64,000 nucleotides of DNA from CAVVEQ01 sp963806635 (lineage in GTDB: Bacteria > Chloroflexota > Anaerolineae > Anaerolineales > Anaerolineaceae), in contig CAWDZA010000023.1 in the NCBI GenBank assembly GCA_963806635.1, forward strand, positions 186,001-250,000, written 5' to 3'. Position numbers and translations under genes: made by a program. The notes below the pieces were generated by a model. The model was not told where the DNA came from. It was given only the letters and a program-made list of their open reading frames with translations, and ran no database searches. Numbering within the stretch: the stretch's first letter is position 1; every line of letters begins with the position of its first letter. Below are positions 43,056 through 51,622 of the stretch, piece by piece.

Positions 43056-44200
43056 CAGGATTTTTTAATCCGGGCTTTGATCAGGCGGGAAAGCTCATCC
43101 AGGCGCGTGAGGGTTTCCTGTGCCTGGCCGAGAAAAACGACCTCATCAGCCAACAGGTCAAGAGCCTGGGATTGATCCACGGGGTCAAGCCGATTTATTG
43201 AACGGATGAATTTCAGCAGGCTGCGGCTGGCCTCGCGCCCGGGATCGCGGGGAGAGGCGGGCGGTTTGCCGGTGGATGGAACTGGCTGTTCAGGCGAACC
43301 GGAAACCACAGAGATCTCATCGGAGGTAAGCTGGCTCTGAATGCTCACCTGGATCAGGCGCTCCCATTGACGCTCCGGGGCGGAAAGGATCTCGCGCAGA
43401 ACGCGCTCCGAAAGACGGTACCGGTCGGTGAGATCAAGCAGGGGGCTGGGAAGCTGCAGAATATTCAGAAGCTGCACCATACGCGGGCGGGTGAGCTGCA
43501 TGACCGGGGTGATCTTCTCCCACAATCCGGTGGGCATGCGCTGGGAGCGCACCCTGCGGAAATATTCGTATTCGTCCTGGACGGTTTCCTCGGCGGGCAT
43601 TCCCATCTCGGAAAGGATCAGCGCGGAGATCTCGCAGGCCTGCTCGACTGCCGAAGGCGGCTCGGCGTGGCGGTTTTCCAGCACCTGACGCTGGCGGGTG
43701 GGATTATCCACCACCTCAACCCGCAGAAGGGGCTCCGCGGCGGAGTGGTTCTTTACTCTTTTTAAACAGGCCGCCCAGAAGCGTCTTTCACCGGTCTCGA
43801 TCTGGAAAATATAGTTCCCGTTCGGACCTTCCTTCCAGGCGCCGGTGATCGGTTTGATCTGCCCATGCTCATCGAAGGATTCGCCCATGGCAACCAGGCG
43901 TTCGACCTCGGCTTTGATCGCCGGGTCGCTGCGCGCCATATCCAGCCAGGCAGCGGCCGCCCGGTAACAGTCAATTTTTCCTGAAAAGAAGTCCACGCGG
44001 AGGGAGGGTGGTAAAAGGCGGCGGGGTTGAAAGCGATCGGGCAGCATTTGGCTGGGAGCCAGGCGCTCGATACGCTCAACAGCAGCGATGGGGCTAAGCG
44101 CAGGGGCCAGCGGCGCTGTACCAGTGCCGGGAATGGGACTCGCGGCCTCCTGAGAGAGATCGTCGAAGGCGTTGAAACGCTTCTTATTCTGGGGGGACAT
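43055..44200 (-). CDS. ParB-family partition protein
   Basis: 381 residues. The ParB N-terminal nuclease-like domain is seen in APSQMLPDRFQPRRLLP, then, after an insert, IKPITGAWKEGPNGNYIFQI and ETGERRFWAACL, which hold the Box I/II residues (GERR). A middle helix-turn-helix region spans about 230-290 (LTRPRMVQLLNILQLPSPL). The C-terminal part (about 310-381) is a helical dimerisation region. The gene is downstream of ParA 2 (26 bp), giving a second, complete ParAB module. The insert between the two N-terminal boxes makes it larger than chromosomal ParB. Confidence 0.85.
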   Translation of the reverse strand: MSPQNKKRFNAFDDLSQEAASPIPGTGTAPLAPALSPIAAVERIERLAPSQMLPDRFQPRRLLPPSLRVDFFSGKIDCYRAAAAWLDMARSDPAIKAEVERLVAMGESFDEHGQIKPITGAWKEGPNGNYIFQIETGERRFWAACLKRVKNHSAAEPLLRVEVVDNPTRQRQVLENRHAEPPSAVEQACEISALILSEMGMPAEETVQDEYEYFRRVRSQRMPTGLWEKITPVMQLTRPRMVQLLNILQLPSPLLDLTDRYRLSERVLREILSAPERQWERLIQVSIQSQLTSDEISVVSGSPEQPVPSTGKPPASPRDPGREASRSLLKFIRSINRLDPVDQSQALDLLADEVVFLGQAQETLTRLDELSRLIKARIKKS

Positions 44201-44226
44201 GCCTGGCTCCTTTCCGGTCGGGGGAG

Positions 44227-45069
44227 TTAAACCCCACTGCCGGTCCTTTCCAACACGGTGTCCACCAATGCGGCATACTCCTGGGTGGCGCGCGAACTGG
44301 ACCAGATCTGCTCCGGGCTTTTGTGCCGGGGTGGACGGAAGCTGAAAACATCCATGTGGCTGGAGTGAGCGTAGGCGAGATCGGATGCTTTATGGATGGG
44401 TGCCAGAACCTGACCCGGAAAGCGGGTACGCAGCTCAGCCAGGATTTCCTGGGCTTCCGAGCGCTGTTCCTCGCAAAGCGTGGGCAGGTAACCAAATGTC
44501 TTTAGGTCGGGTCGGAAATGAACACGAACCTGGTCGATGGTACGCTGCAGCTCCATCAGCCCGGAGACACCCAGGTAGCTGGTCTCCACAGGGATGAGGA
44601 CAAGATCTGCCGCCACCAGAGCATTCACCAGCAGGTGCCCGGTGGTGGGCGGCGTATCAATGATGATATAGGCAAACTCTTTTGCAGCCGGGGCGAGCGC
44701 GCGGGAGAGGCGGGTTTCATTCGCCATCAGGGTGGGCAACAGGTGAGCCGCCTCCACCATCGCCGGGTGCGAGCTGGGGATCACATACAAATTGGGGTGG
44801 TACTGGCTGCGCTGAGTCATTCGCAGCGCGGAGGGAGGCGGGCTTTCCAACAACAGGCTGGAAAGATTGCCGCCGCCCGGGGTGGGTTTTATACCGAAGG
44901 CCGTGGCCAGCAGCGCATGTCCCTGAGGGTCCATATCCACCAGCAGCACCTTGCCAGCCGCCCCCGACCTCCCGGAAAGTTTCAGGGATAACCCGGCAGC
45001 AAGATTCACGGCGGTGGTGGTTTTTCCCACCCCGCCTTTTTCGTTGGCGATCGTGATCGTTACTGCCAT
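44227..45069 (-). CDS. ParA-family partition ATPase 2
   Basis: 280 residues, deviant Walker A ANEKGGVGKTT at 8-18, LLVDMDPQGHALLAT and YIIIDTPPTTGHLLVNAL intact. An insertion KLSGRSGAAGKV comes after the first helix. It pairs with the ParB gene immediately downstream. It differs enough from ParA 1 that they are two modules rather than a recent duplicate. A sigma-70-like promoter lies at 45118-45146. Confidence 0.93.
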   Translation of the reverse strand: MAVTITIANEKGGVGKTTTAVNLAAGLSLKLSGRSGAAGKVLLVDMDPQGHALLATAFGIKPTPGGGNLSSLLLESPPPSALRMTQRSQYHPNLYVIPSSHPAMVEAAHLLPTLMANETRLSRALAPAAKEFAYIIIDTPPTTGHLLVNALVAADLVLIPVETSYLGVSGLMELQRTIDQVRVHFRPDLKTFGYLPTLCEEQRSEAQEILAELRTRFPGQVLAPIHKASDLAYAHSSHMDVFSFRPPRHKSPEQIWSSSRATQEYAALVDTVLERTGSGV

Positions 45070-45117
45070 GAGCCCTCTATATGCCTGCAGTTAAGGAAAA
45101 TATACACAACTTGAATA

Positions 45118-45146
45118 ATCATACATAAATTTCACCCCTTAGTCAA
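45118..45146 (-). promoter_or_regulatory. Promoter of the parA2-parB operon
   Basis: On the minus strand TTGACT (45146-45141), a 17-bp spacer and TATGAT (45123-45118). Start of transcription is expected near 45111, about 40 bases before the ATG at 45069. Confidence 0.65.
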
Positions 45147-45174
45147 TATTAGCATAACTGGGCCAAATTCAGGA

Positions 45175-45219
45175 ATAATTGCCGTAAATTTTAGAGAATA
45201 TGCAATAATTACCGTAAAT
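45175..45219. repeat. Two 15-bp direct repeats between divergent promoters
   Basis: ATAATTGCCGTAAAT (45175-45189) and ATAATTACCGTAAAT (45205-45219) differ at one base and are 30 bp apart; a partial third ATAAT copy is at 45247. They lie between the ParA 2 promoter and the promoter of the ATPase gene, so one regulator could control both. Confidence 0.65.
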
Positions 45220-45222
45220 CCC

Positions 45223-45251
45223 TTGAAATTAACCGGAATTCGTGCAATAAT
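45223..45251 (+). promoter_or_regulatory. Promoter of the ExeA-like ATPase operon
   Basis: TTGAAA (45223-45228), 17-bp spacer, AATAAT (45246-45251). AGGAGG at 45266-45271 precedes the ATG at 45279. Confidence 0.55.
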
Positions 45252-45278
45252 AGTTCAAATGTATCAGGAGGAATAGCA

Positions 45279-46103
45279 ATGTTATCTTCCATGGGCGATG
45301 AGGATTGGCGATATGCGCGTCTTGAGCGGTTGGGTTTGAAGGAAGACCCTTTCAAACTTTCGGCGGATCCGCGCTACCTTTATCTTGGTCCGGAGCACCT
45401 CGCAGTCTACCGGCAGGCTCAGGGCGTGATCTCACGCCGGCGCGGCCTGGCGCTGATCACCGGGGATATGGGCATGGGCAAGAGTTCGCTTGCCCGGCGT
45501 CTTTATGACGTCTATAACCCTGATGAAAACGTTAAGGTTTATTACAACCACACCGCGGCATTTAAATCGGCGATGGATGCCGCCACCCAGATATCCCAGG
45601 CGCTCGGTATCCCCCCTCAGCGCAGCTTCCAGCGCCAGATGGAAAGCCTGGAGCAAAAAATGGCCTCGGCTTACACCGCCAAGCAAAACGTGATCATTTT
45701 ACTGGACGATGCCCAGATGATGAAGCCCGAAGCCCTGGAAGTGATCCACCGGATCTACAACTTTGATTATGACGTCAAGGTTGTGCAGATCCTGGCATTC
45801 GGACAGAGCGAAATGTCGAACCTGTTCGAGACCAACAAGGCGGTGAACGCGCGCGTTTTTGTGCGCCTGGTGCTGCCACCCCTCACCCTTTCCAGCGCGT
45901 TGCAGATGGTGATGTTCCGGTTGAACGTAGCCGGGCGTAATGAGAGCATGATCGACGACGATGCCTTTGAGCTGCTCTACGAGAAGTCTCAGGGGGTTCC
46001 GCGCGAGATCACCAAATTCTGCGCCTATGCCACCGACCTCCTTCTGCAAAGCGACGCCACCACCATTGACCGAAACATAGTTCGGGAGGCGATCAGCGCA
46101 TGA
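45279..46103 (+). CDS. ExeA/TniB-like AAA ATPase
   Basis: 274 residues. The N-terminus (YARLERLGLKEDPFKLSADP) is typical of ExeA-type ATPases and is followed by Walker A TGDMGMGKSSLARRL, Walker B NVIILLDDAQMMKPEAL and sensor 1 QILAFGQSEM. The C-terminal part has a Arg-finger/lid (GVPREITKFCAYATDLLL). Relatives work with transposases (TniB), secretion (ExeA) or plasmid partition. Here no transposase or secretin is near, and the gene stands divergent from parA2 and 4 bp overlapping the next gene, so a role in replicon maintenance is more likely. Confidence 0.85.
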   Translation: MLSSMGDEDWRYARLERLGLKEDPFKLSADPRYLYLGPEHLAVYRQAQGVISRRRGLALITGDMGMGKSSLARRLYDVYNPDENVKVYYNHTAAFKSAMDAATQISQALGIPPQRSFQRQMESLEQKMASAYTAKQNVIILLDDAQMMKPEALEVIHRIYNFDYDVKVVQILAFGQSEMSNLFETNKAVNARVFVRLVLPPLTLSSALQMVMFRLNVAGRNESMIDDDAFELLYEKSQGVPREITKFCAYATDLLLQSDATTIDRNIVREAISA

Positions 46104-46426
46104 CCACCCCAACCCCCCCCAGAGCCGCCTGGGTTCAGCTCTATGAAGCCAGGCGGGTTACAAGCGAGCCTGTTACCCGTACCGCCGGGCGACCACCGGC
46201 ATCCGTTCCCCGCCGCAAAGTGGGACTTACCCTCTCCCAGGGAGAGATCACCGAAATTGACGAATGGCAGCAGCGCTTTGCCGTCCTGCTGAAGCGCAAA
46301 GTCTCCGATGGCGAGACCGTTGGCATCCTGGTGCGCATCTGTACCGCCCGACTGAACCGCGTGGGCGAAGCAGAAAGCACCGGCGGTCTGTCAGCTTTTG
46401 TTGAAAAACTGATCGAGGCCGAGTAA
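46100..46426 (+). CDS. Small basic protein following the ATPase
   Basis: 108 residues, overlaps the ATPase stop by 4 bp. Residues 1-38 are basic and disordered (RRVTSEPVTRTAGRPPASVP); the rest (GLTLSQGEITEIDEWQQRFA to LNRVGEAEST) is a helical domain that may be ribbon-helix-helix-like (GLTLSQGE strand, then two helices). It was not matched to a family. Tight coupling suggests that it acts with the ATPase. Confidence 0.6.
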   Translation: MTTPTPPRAAWVQLYEARRVTSEPVTRTAGRPPASVPRRKVGLTLSQGEITEIDEWQQRFAVLLKRKVSDGETVGILVRICTARLNRVGEAESTGGLSAFVEKLIEAE

Positions 46427-46469
46427 TTGTTTCTTCCATAAAACACCCACATTAACGGAAGAAACAATT
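46425..46469. repeat. Perfect 13-bp inverted repeat before the DnaA-N gene
   Basis: AATTGTTTCTTCC and GGAAGAAACAATT, 19 bp apart, between the small basic gene and the DnaA-N-domain gene. It might be a terminator of the ATPase operon, but no U-tract follows and the loop is long, so a binding site for the next gene product is equally possible. Confidence 0.6.
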
Positions 46470-46579
46470 GAAAATAAAAACCTTAACAAATCTTAAGATG
46501 GACGCCAGGTAGTAAAGGGGAGTAATCCCATCAAGAAAGAGCAAGCAGAAAAAGGATTTTAAGGCGAGAGAAACCAGTC

Positions 46580-47447
46580 ATGACCGATGCCGGCCGGCCA
46601 ACCCAAACACACCCGAATCAGCGCGACGCCTGGCAGATCGTGCTTGGTCAGCTTCAGGCAGAGATGGCTCGCACCATGTTCGAGACCTGGGTACAGCCCC
46701 TGCGTGTGGTCAATTTCCAGGATGGCGTTTTTACCCTGGGGGCGTTCAATCCCTTTGCCCGCGACTGGGTGCTCAATCGGCTTAAAAAGCCGAATCACCC
46801 AACTTCTAGGCGCGGTCTATGCGGAGCCGGTGGAACTGCAGGTGGTGGTGATAAATGAGTTCTATCGCCCAGAGCAGACCCTGAGCTCAAGTACCCCGCC
46901 GACGAAAAACAAAGAAGGCGCAGAAAACCGGGTGGAAGTTTCGGAACCTGAGGAAAAGATCCAGATTCCGAACAACCGCAAGATGATGCTGCAACGGGCA
47001 TATGGGTCCCGGCGCGCCAAACTCATCGAACCGGAACGCGGCATGTTCGTAACGCTTTACTCCTTTTATAGCTGGCTGCCCCTGCTCGGTCATTCAGCTT
47101 ATGCCACCATTCTGGCCGCCCGCTCACTTTGTTACTGGAACCCGATGACCGGTGAGCTGCGCAACGTGATCGAAACCGATATGGCCGAGCTGGCCAGCCG
47201 CGCCGCGGTGAGCGTCCGCACGGTCAAAGATGTTCTTTCAAACGACCTGGTGCGGCTATACTTTCTGCGCTACAGAGTGCGCCGGATCATCACCCCCAAC
47301 GGAGTACGAACCGCGGGCATTTCCTTGCAGGTACGCATGGACGATCCGCTCACCCCCCAGGACCAGGAGCTGAGCGGGTTGACCGAAACCGAACCCTGGT
47401 GTTCCCCCGATTTTGAGACGGACGAGGAACTGGACCGCGATCTGTAA
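46580..47447 (+). CDS. DnaA-N-domain protein (Rep-like), frameshifted at an A5 run
   Basis: Two frames join near 46785. The first (MTDAGRPTQTHPNQRDAWQI, LGQLQAEMARTMFETWVQPL, FNPFARDWVLNRLK) is a DnaA N-terminal domain. The second continues SRITQLLGAVYAEPVELQVV, then a linker and a C-terminal helix-turn-helix region (DMAELASRAAVSVRTVKDVL, SNDLVRLYFLRYRVRRI). Dropping one A of CTTAAAAAGCC restores one reading frame of about 290 residues. There is no AAA+ Walker region, so it is not DnaA itself. A replication initiator or regulator is inferred from its place beside two partition modules. Confidence 0.75.
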
Positions 47448-47457
47448 CCGCGGTTAC
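47444..47457. promoter_or_regulatory. Second copy of the GTAACCGCGGTTAC palindrome
   Basis: A 14-bp perfect palindrome over the stop codon of the DnaA-N gene, identical to the core of the 43034-43055 site. Both copies sit at a gene 3' end and bracket the partition/ATPase/Rep block. Confidence 0.6.
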
Positions 47458-47654
47458 GGATTTCCGGCAGGGCAGGATGTTTTCTTCTTCAATTATATTA
47501 ATGCGCATAGGTATATTGTCTTTTCTGTGTCTATTCAGTTAATACGTTTCGTGCTTTGACGACGGTTTCACGAATGAACAGAGGATCCACTCTTGGTTTA
47601 GGGTTTTAGAAAGAGAGTTTTCGTACGGAATAATTTTGCAGGAAACGGGAGGGT

Positions 47655-48554
47655 TTATGGGTGGGAAGTACCGGAGATATGCACCTTAATTGAAAGAGTC
47701 TGCTCAGGGCGGGGGGAGTAAATGGCCAGGGAGTACCAGATGGTTCGTGCGATACTCTTGAAATCCGCATCACCGGCCACGCGCACGGTCATGCGGTAAT
47801 CGCCAAGGTGGGGTATGTACTTCCAGCCCAGCTCCACCAGGTGCACCTCCTGGGAGTGATCGAGGGCATGCAGGGGAGGGATGTTATCGTTGGCCACCGC
47901 TTCCAGGGTCATTCCATATTGTGCCTGGTTGCCCGCGCGGCCAATCTCCTCAACCGTGGCCTGGATAAAATAATTCTTTTCCTCGTCCACGATGAAGACG
48001 ACATAGTTGTCCGAAATGATCTTACCCTCCTGCAAGATCGTGCGCAGTGCGTTTTCAATGGCAGGCAGGGCTTCCTTCATGGGGCCGGCAGAAGCCCTTG
48101 ACCACTGCTCGGGTACCAGCAGGGATCCGGTGGGGGTGCGCCCTTTCACTTCTTCATATCGCACCCAGGCGCTGGTTGCAGGATCAAGGATCTTGCGGAA
48201 GCGCGCCTTGAGCAAAGGTAAAATTTCATCGGTCGACGACTTGACCTCGAAGAAGCCGCCTTCGGCGCTGATCACCATCCAGGGGGAGCGTTCGCCGATC
48301 TTATAGGCGTTGAATGAACCCGCCGATGTCTGGTGGATCCCGCTGGCCAGCCGGATGAGCGCGCCGGTATCCAACAGAGCCCGATACTCGCAGAACAGGT
48401 GAAGCGCCATGGAGTTATCCCCCAGGCATTCCACCTCCACGCACTGCCAGAGCGAATCGCCCGCGCGGGCAGCCACAGCCTGGAGGATATCGCCGACATC
48501 GAAATCCAGCGCCTGACCATCGGGTGTATCGTCGTGGAGGGTGACAGTGATCAT
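47655..48554 (-). CDS. TY-Chap/YbjN-like protein
   Basis: 299 residues, no signal or helix. The C-terminal half (DNYVVFIVDEEKNYFIQATV, NDNIPPLHALDHSQEVHLVE, LGWKYIPHLGDYRMTV, DADFKSIARTIWYSLAIY) fits the TY-Chap N-terminal domain pattern of T3SS-chaperone/YbjN-like proteins often linked to contact-dependent or toxin systems. The N-terminal half is unrecognised. No toxin gene is visible beside it. It is flanked by non-coding gaps of about 100-200 bp. Confidence 0.65.
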   Translation of the reverse strand: MITVTLHDDTPDGQALDFDVGDILQAVAARAGDSLWQCVEVECLGDNSMALHLFCEYRALLDTGALIRLASGIHQTSAGSFNAYKIGERSPWMVISAEGGFFEVKSSTDEILPLLKARFRKILDPATSAWVRYEEVKGRTPTGSLLVPEQWSRASAGPMKEALPAIENALRTILQEGKIISDNYVVFIVDEEKNYFIQATVEEIGRAGNQAQYGMTLEAVANDNIPPLHALDHSQEVHLVELGWKYIPHLGDYRMTVRVAGDADFKSIARTIWYSLAIYSPRPEQTLSIKVHISGTSHP

Positions 48555-48656
48555 AAATTTGCGCCAAGTGTATCTGGTGCAGATATTTTATATCAAATCC
48601 CGCACCCCAAAACAAGATGCCAGTTATCGCGAAGAAATGAGCTGACGATTTTGAAT

Positions 48657-49492
48657 TTAATTCCCCGGAGGAATGACCGGGTCATAACCCATCCCGGCCA
48701 GCAAATCGGCCATGTGCTGCGCCCCGATCTCGGACGGATGTTCGCCATCCTCCAGGATGAAACCCTTCAGGCGCGGATCCTCGTCGTGGTTGATCCCATT
48801 CATCGTATCCAGACGGCTCAGGAACGGGAATATTGTAAGGCTCGGCGGCCAGGCGGGTGGCAGTCGGATATGTTCTCCCAGCATTTGGTGCATTCATCAA
48901 AAACACCGTTCTCTTTCCAGGGCTGGACGAGCGGGTTGTAGAGATCGACCGCGCGGAGAATGGTGGGCTGCCCCCCGCGTAGTTTGATGATCTCCTCCCA
49001 GATCCCACTCAGATCAGCGGTCCACTCTTGAAAATCCTCGGGCCCGCAGTTCACCGGAGGGCGGGAATCAAAGCATTTATCCATATCCAGCGGATGATCA
49101 AAATTAATCGAGTCCCGGGGATTTAAAAACACCACAACCATTTCAGCGTCTTTTAAAATGGCGGGAAGTTTTTCCAGATTCATTCTGGGGGATGTTCCTG
49201 TCCGCAATGCGTCCAAGACTTCGCCTGCCGTCAACGACCCGATCGCGTAATCCACATATTCGACTTTTACGCCCGTGTCTCGTTCGATTCGCTCTGCAAG
49301 AGGTTCTCCCACCCCCCAAAGACTGGAATCGCTGATGATAACCAATTGCCAGACCGCACCGGGTCCGCGGGGGAGTTGCGCGGGCTGCGGCGAAGGTGTG
49401 GGAGGGGGGAGGGGAGTGGCAGGTGAAGCACAAGCGCCGAGGAAAATTACCGAAAAGATCGCGAAGACCGAAACCGAATTTTTTAGGCTCAT
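48657..49492 (-). CDS. SGNH-type lipoprotein 3, frameshifted near its 3' end
   Basis: It starts at ATG 49492 after GGAGG. Signal MSLKNSVSVFAIFSVIFLGAC with lipobox, Pro-rich linker, then the SGNH domain: VWQLVIISDSSLWGVGEPLA (nucleophile block), EMVVVFLNPRDSINF, ILRAVDLYNP. After KCWENISDCH the frame shifts (48790-48870, probably twice) and continues as SRLDTMNGINHDEDPRLKGF and DGEHPSEIGAQHMADLLAGM, whose D-G-E-H is the catalytic Asp/His pair. About 275 residues if repaired. Relatives are the lipoproteins at 36027, 37056 and the membrane-anchored protein at 38033. Confidence 0.78.
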
Positions 49493-49650
49493 TCTGCCTC
49501 CTTGTCCCAGACCGGTAGGAAACAAAAAGCGGTGGCGACCCCAATAATTTTGTACCACCCCGGCGGAAGATTTACAATCCTTTAATCTTTTGGGTCTAAA
49601 TCTATTAGGGTGGTAGAATGCCGTTGAAAATCAAGTGTATGGAGAAAACG

Positions 49651-50580
49651 ATGAGAACAAAATATCTTCCTTTGATTCTTTGCGCGGCGACCCTGGTTCT
49701 TTCCGCCTGTTCTCAGCCAACCACCGCGGTGCAAACTGCTGAACCTTCGGCACCCACAGCAGCGCCTCTCCCTCAGGCCACCCTCACCGCTGCCTTCCAG
49801 CCAGTGACCGAGGAGGCCGTGCTGAATGGCACATACACAATCCAGGACGGCAAGCAAACGGTGCAACTCTCTAATGGCAAGTATGAATCCGGGAAGGGAT
49901 CTGATTATGTGATGGCAACCGTGGTTCCCCCTGTTGCCTTCGGCGATCTGAATGGGGATGGGGTTTCCGATGCCGTGGCTGTGCTGGCTGAAAATTACGG
50001 CGGAAGCGGCACATTCCTGACCCTGGTGCCTGTGCTGGCGGCCTCGGAGGGGGCAAGCCCTCAAAAGGGGGTCAGCCTGGGCGACCGCGTGCAGGTGCAA
50101 TCGGTTTCGATCTCAGGAGGCACAGTGAGCGTTTCCCTCCTGGCACAGGGACCCAACGACCCAATGTGCTGCCCCAGCCAGGCGCAGACCCGGACGTACG
50201 AATACCTGCAGGGAACAGGAATGGTCTTAATGAGCGTCACCTCGCAGACGGCAAACGGGCTGACCCGCACGATCATCATCAATACACCGGCTGCGGGCAG
50301 CGATGTGACCAGCCCCATGCCCTTGAGCGGCAGCGTGACTATCGCGCCTTTCGAAAACAATCTGGTGGTGAAGCTCTATGATGCTGGTGGAACGCAGATT
50401 TCCGCTTCCCCGCTTCCGGTGACTGCCGCCGAGATGGGCGGACCCGGAACCTTCAGCACGAGCGTGGATCTGGCCGCGGCTTCAGTCCCGGCGGGAATGG
50501 TTCGCGTGGAGGTGGTGGATACCAGCCCGGCGGATGGCTCCATCCTGGCGCTCGCGGCGGTGTACGTGAACTTCAAGTAA
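49651..50580 (+). CDS. Gmad2-domain lipoprotein
   Basis: 309 residues from ATG 49651, which has GGAG seven bases before it. Signal peptide MRTKYLPLILCAATLVLSAC with lipobox. An N-terminal region (about 60-195) with TIQDGKQTVQLSNGKYESG, FGDLNGDGVSDAVAVLAENY is beta-rich; the C-terminal about 110 residues (IIINTPAAGSDVTSPMPLSG, then EVVDTSPADGSILALAAVYV) form a Gmad2 immunoglobulin-like domain. An envelope-attached protein of unknown ligand. A strong hairpin terminator follows. Confidence 0.85.
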   Translation: MRTKYLPLILCAATLVLSACSQPTTAVQTAEPSAPTAAPLPQATLTAAFQPVTEEAVLNGTYTIQDGKQTVQLSNGKYESGKGSDYVMATVVPPVAFGDLNGDGVSDAVAVLAENYGGSGTFLTLVPVLAASEGASPQKGVSLGDRVQVQSVSISGGTVSVSLLAQGPNDPMCCPSQAQTRTYEYLQGTGMVLMSVTSQTANGLTRTIIINTPAAGSDVTSPMPLSGSVTIAPFENNLVVKLYDAGGTQISASPLPVTAAEMGGPGTFSTSVDLAAASVPAGMVRVEVVDTSPADGSILALAAVYVNFK

Positions 50581-50594
50581 GTTGAAGAGCAATC

Positions 50595-50621
50595 CAAAGG
50601 ACTTCGAATCGAAGTCCTTTG
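50595..50621 (+). terminator. Hairpin terminator after the Gmad2 gene
   Basis: CAAAGGACTTCG pairs perfectly with CGAAGTCCTTTG around AAT, then TTAGCGAATG. Strong stem, weak U-tract. Confidence 0.65.
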
Positions 50622-50640
50622 TTAGCGAATGTAATATAAT

Positions 50641-50688
50641 AAATAATTTAAATATTAAAATATATTTAAATATTGGAATATTTAATAA
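50641..50688. repeat. AT-rich palindromic element, copy 3 of 3
   Basis: Tract of TTTAAATATT/AATATATTTAAATATT units between the Gmad2 gene and the decayed surface gene, sharing its core with the elements at 34097 and 37019. Confidence 0.55.
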
Positions 50689-50834
50689 ACACATTTTTTG
50701 AGCGTTACCCTACGCTCGCCTAACGGTTTTGAAAGGTGGGTTGTAACCAACCCCGAAGGTCTATACAATGAAAGAACGCCCTCTGTGTGGGCGGATAGCC
50801 ATTTTCTTTTTTGTTGATTAAGAAGGAGGCAATC

Positions 50835-51534
50835 ATGTTATCAAGATACCGTTGGACCATTTTTACCGCTGCTCTGATCCTGGCAATGCTCTTCTCAGTG
50901 TTCCCCCTGGGAGCGGTAAAGGCCGAAGGGGAGGATCCGGCGCCGACCGATACCCCGGTCACGGAAACGCAGCCCGCCGCAACTGAAGACGCAACAGCTG
51001 CAGAAGAGGTGCTCGCCTGCGAGTGAAACCGCCTCCGCCATCGGAAGAAACTTCACCTACCGTGGAAGAGGTAATCGCCCAGGTTCCAGATGGGGTGACG
51101 GTAGTGCCATTGGATTCCTATCGGCCAGCCGCTAACCATGGCGGAGAAAGCAACCGCCGAATCCTATGTTACCGGCGACCCAGTGTATTGCCCCAGAACG
51201 TTTTGTTTGGAGATCCTCAATGCGAACATTACGATTACCATCGACGAAGCCATTAACTAGATCAATGACAGCTGATTTTGGAACAGTTTATGTGGAAGTA
51301 GATTACTCAGACTCGAACCCAGCTCCCATAATCATCGACGGCTTACTCGTACGGACAAGATTTTCCGCAACGATTTTCATTAATCGGCGGGGTCGATATT
51401 TCCACCGGAGAGATCGTAGGCAGGACGAAATTAACACGGCAGATCAGTCGTCAGTAACGTCCCAATTTTTAACTATTGAAAATTTCTCAGTTACTTTGCC
51501 TGGATACTGTACATGCCTAATCTCGCTGAAGTAG
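50835..51534 (+). pseudogene. Decayed secreted surface protein
   Basis: A clear start after AAGGAGG: signal peptide MLSRYRWTIFTAALILAMLF to GAVKA, then a Thr/Pro/Glu-rich stretch. The coding sense then changes frame several times: PPPSEETSPTVEEVIAQVPD, VTGDPVYCPRTFCLEILNAN, FGTVYVEVDYSDSNPAPIII and others, with internal stops. The pieces look like the start of a large parallel-beta or adhesin-like surface protein common in filamentous Chloroflexota. Only the N-terminal 230 or so residues survive, before a terminator at 51623. Confidence 0.7.
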
Positions 51535-51622
51535 CCGGAGATTGCCATCGGCCGCATTTTCAGCAGAAACAATCGGTGCTGACCATGGAACCGATTAAGT
51601 AAGGGGAAAGAACCATCAAATC

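Noticed and set aside
46780..46795. Programmed frameshifting at the A5 run of the Rep-like gene
   Set aside because: The shift would have to be +1, and no stimulatory hairpin or internal ribosome site is visible; error or mutation is simpler.
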